DNA of 64,000 nucleotides from Streptomyces natalensis ATCC 27448 (GTDB taxonomy: Bacteria; Actinomycetota; Actinomycetes; Streptomycetales; Streptomycetaceae), in contig NZ_JRKI01000045.1 in assembly GCF_000935125.1 (NCBI RefSeq), forward strand, positions 237,058-301,057, given 5' to 3'. Shown here piece by piece: positions 8,708-16,955 of this stretch. The position numbers were made by a program, and so were the translations under genes. The notes beneath the pieces are model-generated. The model was given only the letters and a program-made list of their open reading frames with translations, was not told where the DNA came from and did no database searches. Each line of letters starts with the position of its first letter. Position 1 is the stretch's first letter.

Positions 8708-10108
8708 GTGGATCATCTCTTCACCGTCGACGGGTGCTCGGCCACTCCTGTCCCACCGACCGCGCTCGCTGCCGAAGGGCTTTTCGAACGGCAGCACCTT
8801 CAGGAGTGGGTGATCGCGCATCCGGCGGTGCTCGGCGACGAGGTGCTCGTCATCACCTCCGAGTTCGACCGGTGGGCCGACACGGACGGCGTGCCCGCGT
8901 GGGACCGGCTGGACATCCTGGGGCTGGATGCCACGGGGCGTCTCGTAGTAGTGGAGCTGAAGCGGGGAACGGCGGACCGCGATGTACACCTTCAGGCGAT
9001 CACCTACGCCGCTCTAGTGTCACGGTTCGACCTCGACACGTTGGCCCAGGCACACCGCGACTTCCTCAAGGGCAGGGGTGAGAGCCTCGACCTGGAAACG
9101 TGCCGGCAGCGTCTCCTGGAGCATGTGGACGGGGACTGGAGCCCCGAACTGCTCCAACGTCCCAGGCAGGTGATCATCGCCGCCGACTTCCCCAAGCAGG
9201 TCACTCACACCATGGTCTGGCTGTCGGAGATGAATCTCGACATCGACCTCATCCAGGCGGGTCTCTGGAAGGTCCAGGACCAACTCGTCGTCGGCTTCAC
9301 CAAGCTCTACCCCACCCCGGAGGTCGAGGAGTTCACCCTCGCCCCGGCCCGGAACGAGGCCAAGGCAGCAGCGCAGAAGCTGGAAGAGCGTTCGGGTGCC
9401 CGCAAGGCCGTGCACGTCATCGTCGAGGCCGGGCTGTTGCCGGACGGGACCCGGATACGGCTGGTGCCGAGACACGGCGCGACGGAAACCATCCGCGAGG
9501 CCATTCATGTATGGATGGGCGAGGACAGCAGTCGCGGGGCCGCCACGTGGACCAACGGCAGCGCCAACCAGCTGACCTGGGAGGCCGATGGCAGGCGGTA
9601 CTCACCGACCGGGCTGGCCAAGCACATCTTCACCAGCGTGACCGGCCGCAAAGCCGACGGAATACAGGGCACGACCTGGTGGGATGTCGACACGAACCAT
9701 GTCCCGGACACGGTTGATCCCGACGACTGGGCAGCGCTGGCGGGCCTCAGTCTGGTACGTCTGGCCAAGCAACTCAGCGGCTCCGGCAAGGACTGGACAA
9801 CCCTCCACAGTCTGCTGGCCTCCCTGCCCTCCGGACGGTGGACAACCTACGGGGACGTGGCGATCGCGGTCGGGAGCGCTGCTCTGCCGGTCGGCACACA
9901 CCTGTCCACCTGCGGCCAGTGCCCCAACCCATGGCGAGTCCTGAACGCTGCGGGACAAGTCAGCGCCGGCTTCAAGTGGTCCGACCCCACCCGCACAGAC
10001 TCCCCCGCCGATCTCCTGGCGGCCGAGGGCGTCAGCTTCGACACGGGGACAGCGGATCCGAGCACCCGCCTTCCCCTGGAGACCCTGAAGAACCTCCTCG
10101 ACGACTGA
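8708..10108 (+). CDS. PDDEXK nuclease - RAMA - alkyltransferase-like (ATL) fusion protein
   Basis: 466 residues. Residues 25-120 fit a restriction-like nuclease core: Glu33 in HLQEWVIAHP, Asp69 in RLDILG, Glu83-x-Lys85 in VVVELKRG and Gln96 in LQAITYAA. Residues about 241-330 resemble the RAMA domain found with restriction enzymes and methylases (WEADGRRYSPTGLAKHIF, then GTTWWDV). Residues about 364-446 match alkyltransferase-like proteins: LPSGRWTTYGDVA and CPNPWRVLNAAGQVSAG, with Trp in place of the reactive Cys of MGMT. A DNA-lesion or modification reader joined to a nuclease is plausible; the activity is inferred. The GTG at 8708 (AGGGGGA 6 bp upstream) is chosen over the ATG at 8690 because a second copy of this 5' end at 24266 diverges just before it. 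Confidence 0.75.
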   Translation: MDHLFTVDGCSATPVPPTALAAEGLFERQHLQEWVIAHPAVLGDEVLVITSEFDRWADTDGVPAWDRLDILGLDATGRLVVVELKRGTADRDVHLQAITYAALVSRFDLDTLAQAHRDFLKGRGESLDLETCRQRLLEHVDGDWSPELLQRPRQVIIAADFPKQVTHTMVWLSEMNLDIDLIQAGLWKVQDQLVVGFTKLYPTPEVEEFTLAPARNEAKAAAQKLEERSGARKAVHVIVEAGLLPDGTRIRLVPRHGATETIREAIHVWMGEDSSRGAATWTNGSANQLTWEADGRRYSPTGLAKHIFTSVTGRKADGIQGTTWWDVDTNHVPDTVDPDDWAALAGLSLVRLAKQLSGSGKDWTTLHSLLASLPSGRWTTYGDVAIAVGSAALPVGTHLSTCGQCPNPWRVLNAAGQVSAGFKWSDPTRTDSPADLLAAEGVSFDTGTADPSTRLPLETLKNLLDD

Positions 10109-10152
10109 TCCCGACCGTCGCGGAACCTGCCGTGGAACCGCAAAGCGGTGGC

Positions 10153-11231
10153 CCTAGGTATAAAACTGCCGGACATTGGTGACACATGGATCTCCGACTA
10201 CGACGGAGCCAGCCATGCCCCCTTCACCGCAACAGCAGCAGGATCGCCGGGCCCAGCGACGTCTGGCGGTCCTGCGCCACGCCGAGGAAGTCACTGGGAA
10301 TGTCTCGCTGACCTGCCGGTACTACGGGATCAGCCGCAACTGCTTCTACAAGTGGCAGCGGCGCTACCAGGAGGAGGGCATCGAGGGCCTGCGCGACCGT
10401 TCCAGCGCACCGCACCACAGTCCCCATGCCACCGACGCCGACATCGTGAACAAGATCGTCTACCTGCGGCAGAACTACCACTTCGGCCCGATGAAGATCC
10501 GGATGTACCTCCAGCGGTACCACGACATCGACATCGCCTGCTCCGCCGTCTACCGCATCCTCAAGCGGCTGGGTCTCAACCGGCTGCCCGCATCGCAACG
10601 CTACAAGCGCCACGACAGGCGCTATACCCGCTACGAGAAGCAACTGCCCGGCAACCGGGTCCAGATTGACGTCAAGTTCATCGAGCCGATCGGCGCGCCT
10701 GCCCCGACGGCCCAGCAGCCGGCCCCCGTCGTCGGCACGACGCCCAAGGTCCGCCGTCGGGCCAAGTACTACCAGTTCACCGCGATCGACGACTGCACCC
10801 GGCTGCGCGTGCTGCGGATCTACCCTCGGTGCGACCAGAAGACAGCCGTCCAGTTCCTGGACTACGTCCTTGAACGACTGCCTTTCCGCGTCGAGGTCAT
10901 CCAGACCGACAACGGCGCGGAGTTCCAGTCCGCCTTCCACTGGCACGCGCTCGACAAGGGCATCGCCCACACCTACATCAAACCGGCATCCCCGCACCTC
11001 AACGGCAAGGTGGAACGCTCACACCGCATCGACGCCGAGGAGTTCTACCGCATGCTCGCCGGTGTCGTCATCGACGACACCGGCAAACTGAACGAAAAAC
11101 TCCGAGAATGGGAGGACTACTACAACTACCACCGCCCGCACGGCGCTCTCGGCGGCCAGACTCCCTACGAACGCCTGAAGCAGAAGACTCAGACCCAGAT
11201 GTAACCAAGCTCTGGCAGATGCACACCTAGG
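10153..11231 (+). mobile_element. IS481-family insertion sequence with 6-bp target duplication
   Basis: The element spans 10159-11225 (1067 bp) and is flanked by CCTAGG at 10153-10158 and 11226-11231, a target duplication matching the NCTAGN preference known for IS481. Terminal inverted repeats of 26 bp (10159-10184 and 11200-11225) agree at about 18 positions, sharing CTGCC, TTGGT and ACA blocks. One transposase gene fills the element. It sits 44 bp after the nuclease-fusion gene, so that gene's coding sequence is intact. Confidence 0.85.
10215..11204 (+). CDS. IS481-family transposase
   Basis: 329-residue DDE transposase. An N-terminal helix-turn-helix (ISRNCFYKWQRRYQEEG) is followed by a second DNA-binding region and an rve-type catalytic core with Asp in QIDVKF, Asp in QTDNGAEF and Glu in GKVERSHR, then YNYHRPHGALGG near the end. 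The ATG at 10215 has GGAG 7 bp upstream and lies inside the element; the longer in-frame start at 10176 would begin within the left inverted repeat. The stop TAA is inside the right inverted repeat. All catalytic residues are present, so the element may still be active. Confidence 0.9.
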   Translation: MPPSPQQQQDRRAQRRLAVLRHAEEVTGNVSLTCRYYGISRNCFYKWQRRYQEEGIEGLRDRSSAPHHSPHATDADIVNKIVYLRQNYHFGPMKIRMYLQRYHDIDIACSAVYRILKRLGLNRLPASQRYKRHDRRYTRYEKQLPGNRVQIDVKFIEPIGAPAPTAQQPAPVVGTTPKVRRRAKYYQFTAIDDCTRLRVLRIYPRCDQKTAVQFLDYVLERLPFRVEVIQTDNGAEFQSAFHWHALDKGIAHTYIKPASPHLNGKVERSHRIDAEEFYRMLAGVVIDDTGKLNEKLREWEDYYNYHRPHGALGGQTPYERLKQKTQTQM

Positions 11232-11403
11232 CGGAGCCGAACGCGTGGGAGTCCCCTGAGATTTTTCTGGGACTTCCGGCTGGATCAACGGGCATGAACG
11301 TGAAACAACCGAAAGGACATTTACGCAGGTCACCGCTGCGCACGAGTCCGTCGCGGCAGGTCACGGGGATGCCTGGTCTCTTCCGGGACATCTGAACGGC
11401 GGA

Positions 11404-11460
11404 TGCCGCCGCACCCTGTCTGACCTGTGCGAATACGGGCCAGGAGGGGGTGCGGCGGCA
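11404..11460. repeat. 13-bp perfect inverted repeat downstream of integrase remnant
   Basis: TGCCGCCGCACCC at 11404-11416 pairs exactly with GGGTGCGGCGGCA at 11448-11460, with a 31-nt loop. It lies about 60 bp beyond the stop of the leftward integrase remnant, so it may be its transcription terminator. An imperfect direct repeat containing TCTGGGACTT is present at about 11252-11276 and 11460-11484, the area where an attachment site would be expected. Confidence 0.45.
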
Positions 11461-11518
11461 CCTCTGAACTTCTCTGGGACTTTGCGCCAGGACCGAGCTT
11501 CTGCCGGTCGGCTTGCAG

Positions 11519-12271
11519 CTACGCGAAGACCGCGTCGAGGGCGGCGCCGCCGCGCGCACCGGCGCGGGGCAGGAAGTGTGCATACTTCCGGAGCGTGAAG
11601 CCGGGGTCGGAGTGGCCGAGCCACCTGGCCAGGGAGACGACCGACTCGCCGGCCTCCAACTGCTCGGAGGCGTAGAAGTGACGCAGGGCATGATAGCCGT
11701 GCTCCCGGGAGGGCTCCCAGGCTCGGGATCCGTCCGGTGCGCTCTCCTCCAGCGCGGCGATCACGCCGGCCTCGGCCAGGGCGGGCTTCCAGACGGAGGA
11801 GTTGAAGTAGTTCCGGTTGATCGCCTTGTGCTCGCGGCCCGTCACCAGGAGGTTGTACGTCCTGGGCCGACGGTGCTTGGCTTCTACCGGGGTCTGCGGC
11901 GGGCGCGGATCGTCCCACGGCATGGTGACCGGCACGGGTGCGAGGAACTCCACGTGCTGCCGCAGTGCCTTGGCCACGCTTGAGGGCAGGGGCACCTCGC
12001 GGACCTTACGCCCCTTGGGAAGCGCGAAGCACAGCTTCGTCCGCACCATCTTGACCTGGCGCCGGACATGGACGATCTCCGCGTCGAAGTCGATGTCCTC
12101 CATCGACAGGCCGAACGCCTCTCCCTGTCGCAGGCCGAGGCCGGCGCCAATCTCGACAAGCACGCGGTAGCGGTCCGGGAGAGCTGCGCGTACGGCCAGC
12201 ACGCGCTCGGGCCGCGAGCGGTGGCACACGTCTGTGCCATCGCTCGCGGGGTGTGTGTAAGGCGAGCCCAT
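11519..12271 (-). pseudogene. 5'-truncated tyrosine recombinase (phage/ICE integrase)
   Basis: The catalytic domain is complete: Arg in GAGLGLRQGEAFGL, the HxxR box in YHALRHFYAS, WLGHSDP, and the nucleophile Tyr in LRKYAHFL. Homology begins only around RPERVLAVRAALPDRYR (near 12214). The N-terminal arm-binding and SAM-like domains found in integrases of about 380-400 residues are missing, and the sequence upstream runs into the MerR promoter. The in-frame ATG at 12271 is a possible but unconvincing start. It is best read as a decayed integrase from a former integrative element. Confidence 0.75.
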
Positions 12272-12355
12272 CGTCCGGGCTGTCTGTGGAGACCACGTGA
12301 CGCGTGCCCAGCAACTTGGAGGGTGCCTCGGCCGGGGTCCAGCTGTGGAACAGCC

Positions 12356-12386
12356 TTGAGTCTCCAGTGACTGGAGACAGCAGAGT
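12356..12386 (+). promoter_or_regulatory. MerR-type promoter/operator with 19-bp spacer
   Basis: TTGAGT (-35, 12356-12361) and CAGAGT (-10, 12381-12386) are separated by 19 bp, the over-long spacing typical of MerR-activated promoters. The spacer carries a 9-bp perfect inverted repeat, GTCTCCAGT and ACTGGAGAC around one central G (12360-12378). It lies directly before the MerR gene. Confidence 0.8.
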
Positions 12387-12393
12387 AGGGGAC

Positions 12394-13332
12394 ATGGACG
12401 CGATGACCCTCTACTCGATCGGGGAGCTGGCCCGGCGGACCGGCTTGTCTGTGAGGACCATCCGGTTCTACTCCGATTCGGGGGTGGTCGCGCCGACCAC
12501 TCGAAGTCCCGCCGGCTATCGGCTCTACGACCTCGACGCACTGCGCCGCCTGGAACTCCTCCGTACCCTGCGTGAGCTGGGTATCGACCTGGCCACGATT
12601 CAGCGGGTCATGGACCGGGAGCTCTCGGTGGCGGAAGTCGCGGCTGCGCACGCCGACGCCATCGACGTCCAGATCCGGGCGCTGCAACTGCGTCGGAGTG
12701 TTCTGCGAGTCGTGGCCGGCCGCGGTTCCGATCCCGAGGAGACCACGCTTATGCACAGGCTCACGCAGTTGTCCGTCGAGGAGCGACGACGTTTGATCGA
12801 CGACTTCGTGGAGGGCACATTCGGCACGGTGGACGCCGACCCGGCCGGGGTGGCCATGGTTCGTGCTGCCACTCCCGATCTCCCCGACGACGCGTCCAGC
12901 GAGCAGGTCGCCGCCTGGGTGGAGATCGCCGAGTTGGTCAGCGACGACGAGTTCCGGACCCGGATGCGCCGAACGACCTTGTACCAGGTCGCCGGGCATA
13001 CGCCCGCCATAGAGACCGAGGCCGGCGAGGAACTGATGACCTTTACCCGTCAGCAGGTGACCGAAGCCATGGAGTGCGGCATCGACCCACTCACCGACAG
13101 GGCCGCCCCCGTCGTCGACGACCTTGTGGAACGCTTCAGCGAGGTGTTCGCGCACGCTCCTGACAAGGAGTTCCGGTACTGGATGGCCCAGAGGTTCGAA
13201 GAAGCGCACGATCCCAAGGTTGACCGGTATTGGCGGCTGGTCTGGATCGTCAACGGCTGGCAGGTAGTACCGAACCTGATCCCGGTGTACTCCTGGCTCA
13301 TCCAGGCCCTGCGGATCGACCGCGACGTATAG
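12394..13332 (+). CDS. MerR-family transcriptional regulator
   Basis: 312 residues. The N-terminal winged helix LYSIGELARRTGLSVRTIRFY, the second-wing residues and the coiled-coil region to about residue 100 are standard MerR. The C-terminal 200 residues are helical and not metal-binding in appearance (no paired cysteines), so the inducer is probably organic, as in multidrug-type MerR proteins. The ATG at 12394 follows its own MerR-type operator; a second ATG at 12403 is also possible. No target gene lies directly downstream, because an IS element begins right after the stop. Autoregulation is clear; any wider regulon is unknown. Confidence 0.87.
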   Translation: MDAMTLYSIGELARRTGLSVRTIRFYSDSGVVAPTTRSPAGYRLYDLDALRRLELLRTLRELGIDLATIQRVMDRELSVAEVAAAHADAIDVQIRALQLRRSVLRVVAGRGSDPEETTLMHRLTQLSVEERRRLIDDFVEGTFGTVDADPAGVAMVRAATPDLPDDASSEQVAAWVEIAELVSDDEFRTRMRRTTLYQVAGHTPAIETEAGEELMTFTRQQVTEAMECGIDPLTDRAAPVVDDLVERFSEVFAHAPDKEFRYWMAQRFEEAHDPKVDRYWRLVWIVNGWQVVPNLIPVYSWLIQALRIDRDV

Positions 13333-14342
13333 TCACCGCGCTGGGGACAGCCCGGATCAAAGGATCGCCTGCGGACATGACGCGAGGGCGTCCACGGTCA
13401 GTGTGTGAAGACAGACCTGGACACCCTCGCCACTGCACTCCATGCCCGGATTGACGACGAGTTGAAGGCTTCCCCGTGGTTGCTCCCCGCCCGGCCGGCC
13501 GCCGGGATCGCTCCAACGCTCAGCGACGCTGAACTCCTCACGCTCGCCGTGATGTCTGCCCTGCTGGGCTACACCTCCGAGCGGCGCCGGCTGCGCCGGG
13601 CCGGACGGGACTTCCGCCATCTGTTCCCGTATCTGCCCGGCCAGTCCGGCTACAACAAGCGTCTACGGGCCGCGTCGTCGCTGCTCACACACATGATCCG
13701 TGCCCTGGCTGCGGACACGAGCCTGTGGAGCGACGACGTCTGGGTCGTCGACTCGACGCCGGTCGGCTGCGGATGCTCCCGTGAGACGGCCAAGCGCTCG
13801 GACCTGGCCGGCTGGGCCGAGTACGGCTACTGCGCGTCGCACTCGCGGTACTTCTGGGGCCTGCGGCTGCACCTGGTGTGCACCCTGGGCGGGCTGCCGG
13901 TGCTGTTCGCGCTCACCGGCGCGAAGGCCGACGAGCGAGAGACCCTGCGCGACCTGTTCGACACCGCGCCCGACGTCATGGCCGCCCACCCGCGGCAGAC
14001 GATCATCGGCGACAAGAACTACTACGGCCGCGAATTCGAGGACGACCTCACCGAACGTCACCTCGACCTGCTGCAACCGGCCCGCAAGGGAGCACCCGAG
14101 CGGGCCGGAGTGCACCTGTTCAAGCCCTTGCGCCAGGTCATCGAGTCAATCAACCAGACCTTCAAAGGCCAGCTCGACCTGGAGCGACACGGGGGCAAGA
14201 GCCCGGCAGGAGTCATCGTCCGGGTCTTGTCCCGCGTCCTTGCCCTGACGGCAGCGATCTGGCACAACGACAAGACCGGGCAGCCCGTCAAACAATCACT
14301 GATCGCATACGACTACTGACCGCGACCCCAACCGTTGGACTC
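13333..14342 (+). mobile_element. IS982-type insertion sequence (ends approximate)
   Basis: A single transposase gene is bordered by short, related inverted sequences: GTCACCGCGCTGGGGAC just after the MerR stop and the complement of GACCCCAACCGTTGGAC near 14323-14341. The match is imperfect and I could not identify a target duplication, so the ends are estimates. The element separates the MerR gene from the aromatic-amine cluster. Confidence 0.55.
13405..14319 (+). CDS. IS982-family transposase
   Basis: 304 residues from the GTG at 13405. The DDE residues appear as Asp in VWVVDSTPVG, Asp in TIIGDKNYYG and Glu in VIESINQTFKGQLDLERH, the last being a characteristic of the IS982/IS5-like group. 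The N-terminal half contains TLSDAELLTLAVMSAL. The protein is full length for the family. It inserted immediately 3' of the MerR gene. Confidence 0.88.
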   Translation: MKTDLDTLATALHARIDDELKASPWLLPARPAAGIAPTLSDAELLTLAVMSALLGYTSERRRLRRAGRDFRHLFPYLPGQSGYNKRLRAASSLLTHMIRALAADTSLWSDDVWVVDSTPVGCGCSRETAKRSDLAGWAEYGYCASHSRYFWGLRLHLVCTLGGLPVLFALTGAKADERETLRDLFDTAPDVMAAHPRQTIIGDKNYYGREFEDDLTERHLDLLQPARKGAPERAGVHLFKPLRQVIESINQTFKGQLDLERHGGKSPAGVIVRVLSRVLALTAAIWHNDKTGQPVKQSLIAYDY

Positions 14343-14348
14343 ATTCAT

Positions 14349-14864
14349 CTAGGCAGTGTGGAGACGGACAAGGAGTTCTCGCGTGCGGGGTCCGTCGTAC
14401 TCGGCCAGCATGATGGCCTGCCACTGGCCCAAGTAGAGATTGCCGGCGGTGATGGGGATGTGCAGCTCAGGGTGGGTGGCGAGCATGGCGCGGGCGTGGG
14501 AGTGGCCGTTGTCGCGTTCGGCGTGCAACAGTCTTTCCGCAGGGGTGCGGTCTTTGTCGTGGGAGTAGTGGTGGTTGTCGCTGTGCGGGGCGATGCGTTC
14601 CAGGACCTCGCGCATGTCGGTGTCCAGGCCGGTGTCGCGTTCGTTGATGATCAGGCCGCAGGTGGTGTGGCCGCAGTAGACGTGCAGGGTGCCCTCGGCG
14701 ACGGCTGATTCGGCGACCAGTTGCTTCAGCTCGCCGGTCAGGTCGGTGATGCCTTCGGGGTCGTCGATGGTGACGCGGAGTCGGGCCGAGACCGCGATCG
14801 AGCTGCCCGGGGGCAGGGCGTCGTGTGAGGTGACGTCGATGCGTGTGCCCGAGATGGTCGTCAT
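14349..14864 (-). CDS. YjbQ/UPF0047 family protein
   Basis: 171 residues, the usual length for this conserved single-domain family, which has been linked to weak thiamine-phosphate-synthase-like activity in vitro but whose true role is unsettled. Conserved segments are HVYCGHTTCGLIINERD, the HDKDRTPAERLLHAERDNGH histidine cluster, and GQWQAIMLAEYDGPR. The ATG at 14864 is preceded by GGAGGCGCC. It faces the IS element and lies 234 bp downstream of the truncated imine reductase; it need not belong to the amine pathway. Confidence 0.85.
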   Translation of the reverse strand: MTTISGTRIDVTSHDALPPGSSIAVSARLRVTIDDPEGITDLTGELKQLVAESAVAEGTLHVYCGHTTCGLIINERDTGLDTDMREVLERIAPHSDNHHYSHDKDRTPAERLLHAERDNGHSHARAMLATHPELHIPITAGNLYLGQWQAIMLAEYDGPRTRELLVRLHTA

Positions 14865-15098
14865 GGCGCCTCCGGAAGAATGTGAGCTTCCACGGGGATT
14901 GTCCGCACCGTGACTGTGGCAGGCCGATGGTGGCCGGGTAACTGTCATTCTGGCCGACCTGGCTGCGGGCGCGGTCCACCGCCGCCTTGGCCGGTGACGA
15001 CGGCGCTGGATTGGCCCCACGAAGCAGTTCCACCAAGGCATACAGCAGTGAGTGCGAGCGGTGCGGCTCCGGGCGGAGACGCACCGCTCGCGGGTCGG

Positions 15099-15710
15099 TC
15101 ACAACTCCTTGGAAGGCTTCTTGAGGAGTTCGATCACGGCCATGAAGTTGCTGTCGCCGTACCCCGCTGAGGTCGCGTCCTCGGCGAGCTTCTTGAGCTG
15201 GCCGGGCAGCTCGGAGCTGACGCCCTGCTCCTGGCTGGTGCGGTAGATGTGCTCCAGCGCGGTCAGGTTCATGCGCATCGTGCCGCGGTCGCCGGGGTAA
15301 TGGCCTTTGCCGATGTCCGGCGCCTCCAGACGGAGGTAGGGCGTGACGACGTTGGGCAGCAACCAGCCGGTCGCGATCTCGGAGAACTTCTCCACTTCGA
15401 CGTTCGCCGAACCGACCAGGGCGGCGGCGTGCAGGAAGCCCTGGACCGAGGCGTACAACAGGCTGAGCAGTGCGGTGTTGTAGAGCACGGCGAGGCTGGG
15501 GTCGGCGCCGAGGTAGCGGGGCCCGCCCATGGTCGCCAGGGTTTTCCGATGGCCCTCGAAGATCGACTGGGAGCCGCTGTAGACGAACACGGAGTCGGGA
15601 CTGCCGACTGCCTGCGGAGGGACCAGGATGGCCCCGTCGAGGTAGTGGACGCCCTTTTCCTCCGCCGTAACCGGTGCATGATCCTGACTCGCTGAATGCC
15701 GATGGGCCAC
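15099..15710 (-). pseudogene. Imine reductase lacking the NADPH-binding domain
   Basis: The frame matches the C-terminal two-thirds of imine reductases/3-hydroxyisobutyrate-dehydrogenase-like enzymes: GVHYLDGAILVPPQAVG, VFVYSG, RYLGADPSLAVLYNTAL and the helical dimerisation domain with GFLHAAALVG. The first 100 or so residues, including the GxGxxG Rossmann domain, are absent; instead the frame begins with an unrelated MAHRHSASQDH stretch. IREDs have about 290 residues, this has 203 at most. It could not bind NADPH, so it is most likely a pseudogene. It lies 75 bp after the methyltransferase gene in the same direction. Confidence 0.7.
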
Positions 15711-15785
15711 AAAACACCCTCACATCCTGACGGCCTTCGCCGAGACCCCGACGACCGCTGCGGGTATCAACTCACGTATCGCCCT

Positions 15786-16865
15786 TCAGGCGGGGGCCAC
15801 CTGCATCAGGCTGACCGGGGCCTGCGGCAGGTGGACCGCATGGAGCCGCAGCCCGGCGCGGGTGTAGAGGTCTTTGAACTCCGCGCGGCTGCGGACCCGG
15901 GCGCTGCCCATGCACATCTGGAACAGGTCGACCGTGCGGCCCATGTGGAAGGGGTGCCCTGACGGGCCGGTGTCGGTGCCGTGGTCCACCAGGCAGTCGA
16001 GGACCAGGACCCGACCGTGCGGGGGGAGCACGGCCGCCACATTGCGCAGCAGCCGCACCGCGTGCTCGTCGTCCCAGTCCATCAGCACGAACGACAGCAG
16101 ATAGGTGTCGCCGTCCCCGGGTACGGCCTGGAACATGTCTCCCCCGACCACGGAGCACCGGTCGGCCAGCCCTGCGTCCGCCAGCGCCTGCTGGGCGTCG
16201 TCGACGGTGGTCGGCTGGTCGAACAGGGTGCCGCTGATGTGGGAGTTGGCGGTGAGGATGGCTGTCAGCACCTGTCCCAGGCCGCCGCCGATGTCGACGA
16301 TGCGGTGTACGTCTCGATAGTCGTACGAGAGCGCGGTGGGGATCTGGAGCGCGTTGGCCACCGACACCATTCCGGCATCGAACACCCGCCGCTCCTCGGG
16401 CTGTTGGTCCAACCAGTTCCAGTAGTAGTCGGTCCCGAGAACGTTCTTGATGGGGGTGGCGCCAGTGGAGACGGCATGCTGGAGCTGCTCGGAGACCCGC
16501 CACATCCACGGCTCGTTCTGGAGCACCGCAAGGTCTCGCATGGACTGGGGGTGGTCGGTGCGGAGGTGCTGCCCCAGCTCGCCGAGGGCGAACAGGCCGG
16601 GCGAGACCTGGCTGACGACCCCGACGCCGGTCAGTGATCTCAGCAAACGGCGTAGTCCTTGAGGATCGCAGTCGGTTCGGGCTGCCAGATCGTCCACGGT
16701 CAGGTGCTGACCGTCGAATGCGTCCGCGATGCCCAGTCGCGCGAACACGCTCACGGCTTGCCCGATCCAGAACCCCAGGGTGAGTTCCACCAGCCGCACC
16801 GCGGCCGGGTCGTGAACCTGTATTCCGCTGTCGTGTGACCGACTTCCGGCATTCGTCGTGGTCAT
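15786..16865 (-). CDS. SAM-dependent methyltransferase, plant-type O-methyltransferase fold, atypical catalytic site
   Basis: 359 residues. It has an N-terminal winged-helix dimerisation domain (residues about 20-110, with VDDLAARTDCDPQGLRRLLRSL) and a Rossmann SAM domain with VDIGGGLGQ. In this family the base that deprotonates the acceptor phenol is the His of LHDWDD; here the motif reads FVLMDWDDEHA, so Met replaces His. It may methylate nitrogen or carbon, or use another mechanism. The ATG at 16865 is preferred over an upstream TTG because the family N-terminus begins near it. It lies 90 bp after the aromatic hydroxylase gene, in the same direction, presumably one operon. Confidence 0.88.
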   Translation of the reverse strand: MTTTNAGSRSHDSGIQVHDPAAVRLVELTLGFWIGQAVSVFARLGIADAFDGQHLTVDDLAARTDCDPQGLRRLLRSLTGVGVVSQVSPGLFALGELGQHLRTDHPQSMRDLAVLQNEPWMWRVSEQLQHAVSTGATPIKNVLGTDYYWNWLDQQPEERRVFDAGMVSVANALQIPTALSYDYRDVHRIVDIGGGLGQVLTAILTANSHISGTLFDQPTTVDDAQQALADAGLADRCSVVGGDMFQAVPGDGDTYLLSFVLMDWDDEHAVRLLRNVAAVLPPHGRVLVLDCLVDHGTDTGPSGHPFHMGRTVDLFQMCMGSARVRSRAEFKDLYTRAGLRLHAVHLPQAPVSLMQVAPA

Positions 16866-16955
16866 CGGTTCGTCACCGCCTTTCCGACACGCAAGAGATT
16901 GCAAAATCAAGCGATATATGCACTTTGACGGGGAGGCTATCGTCGTTGGATATCC

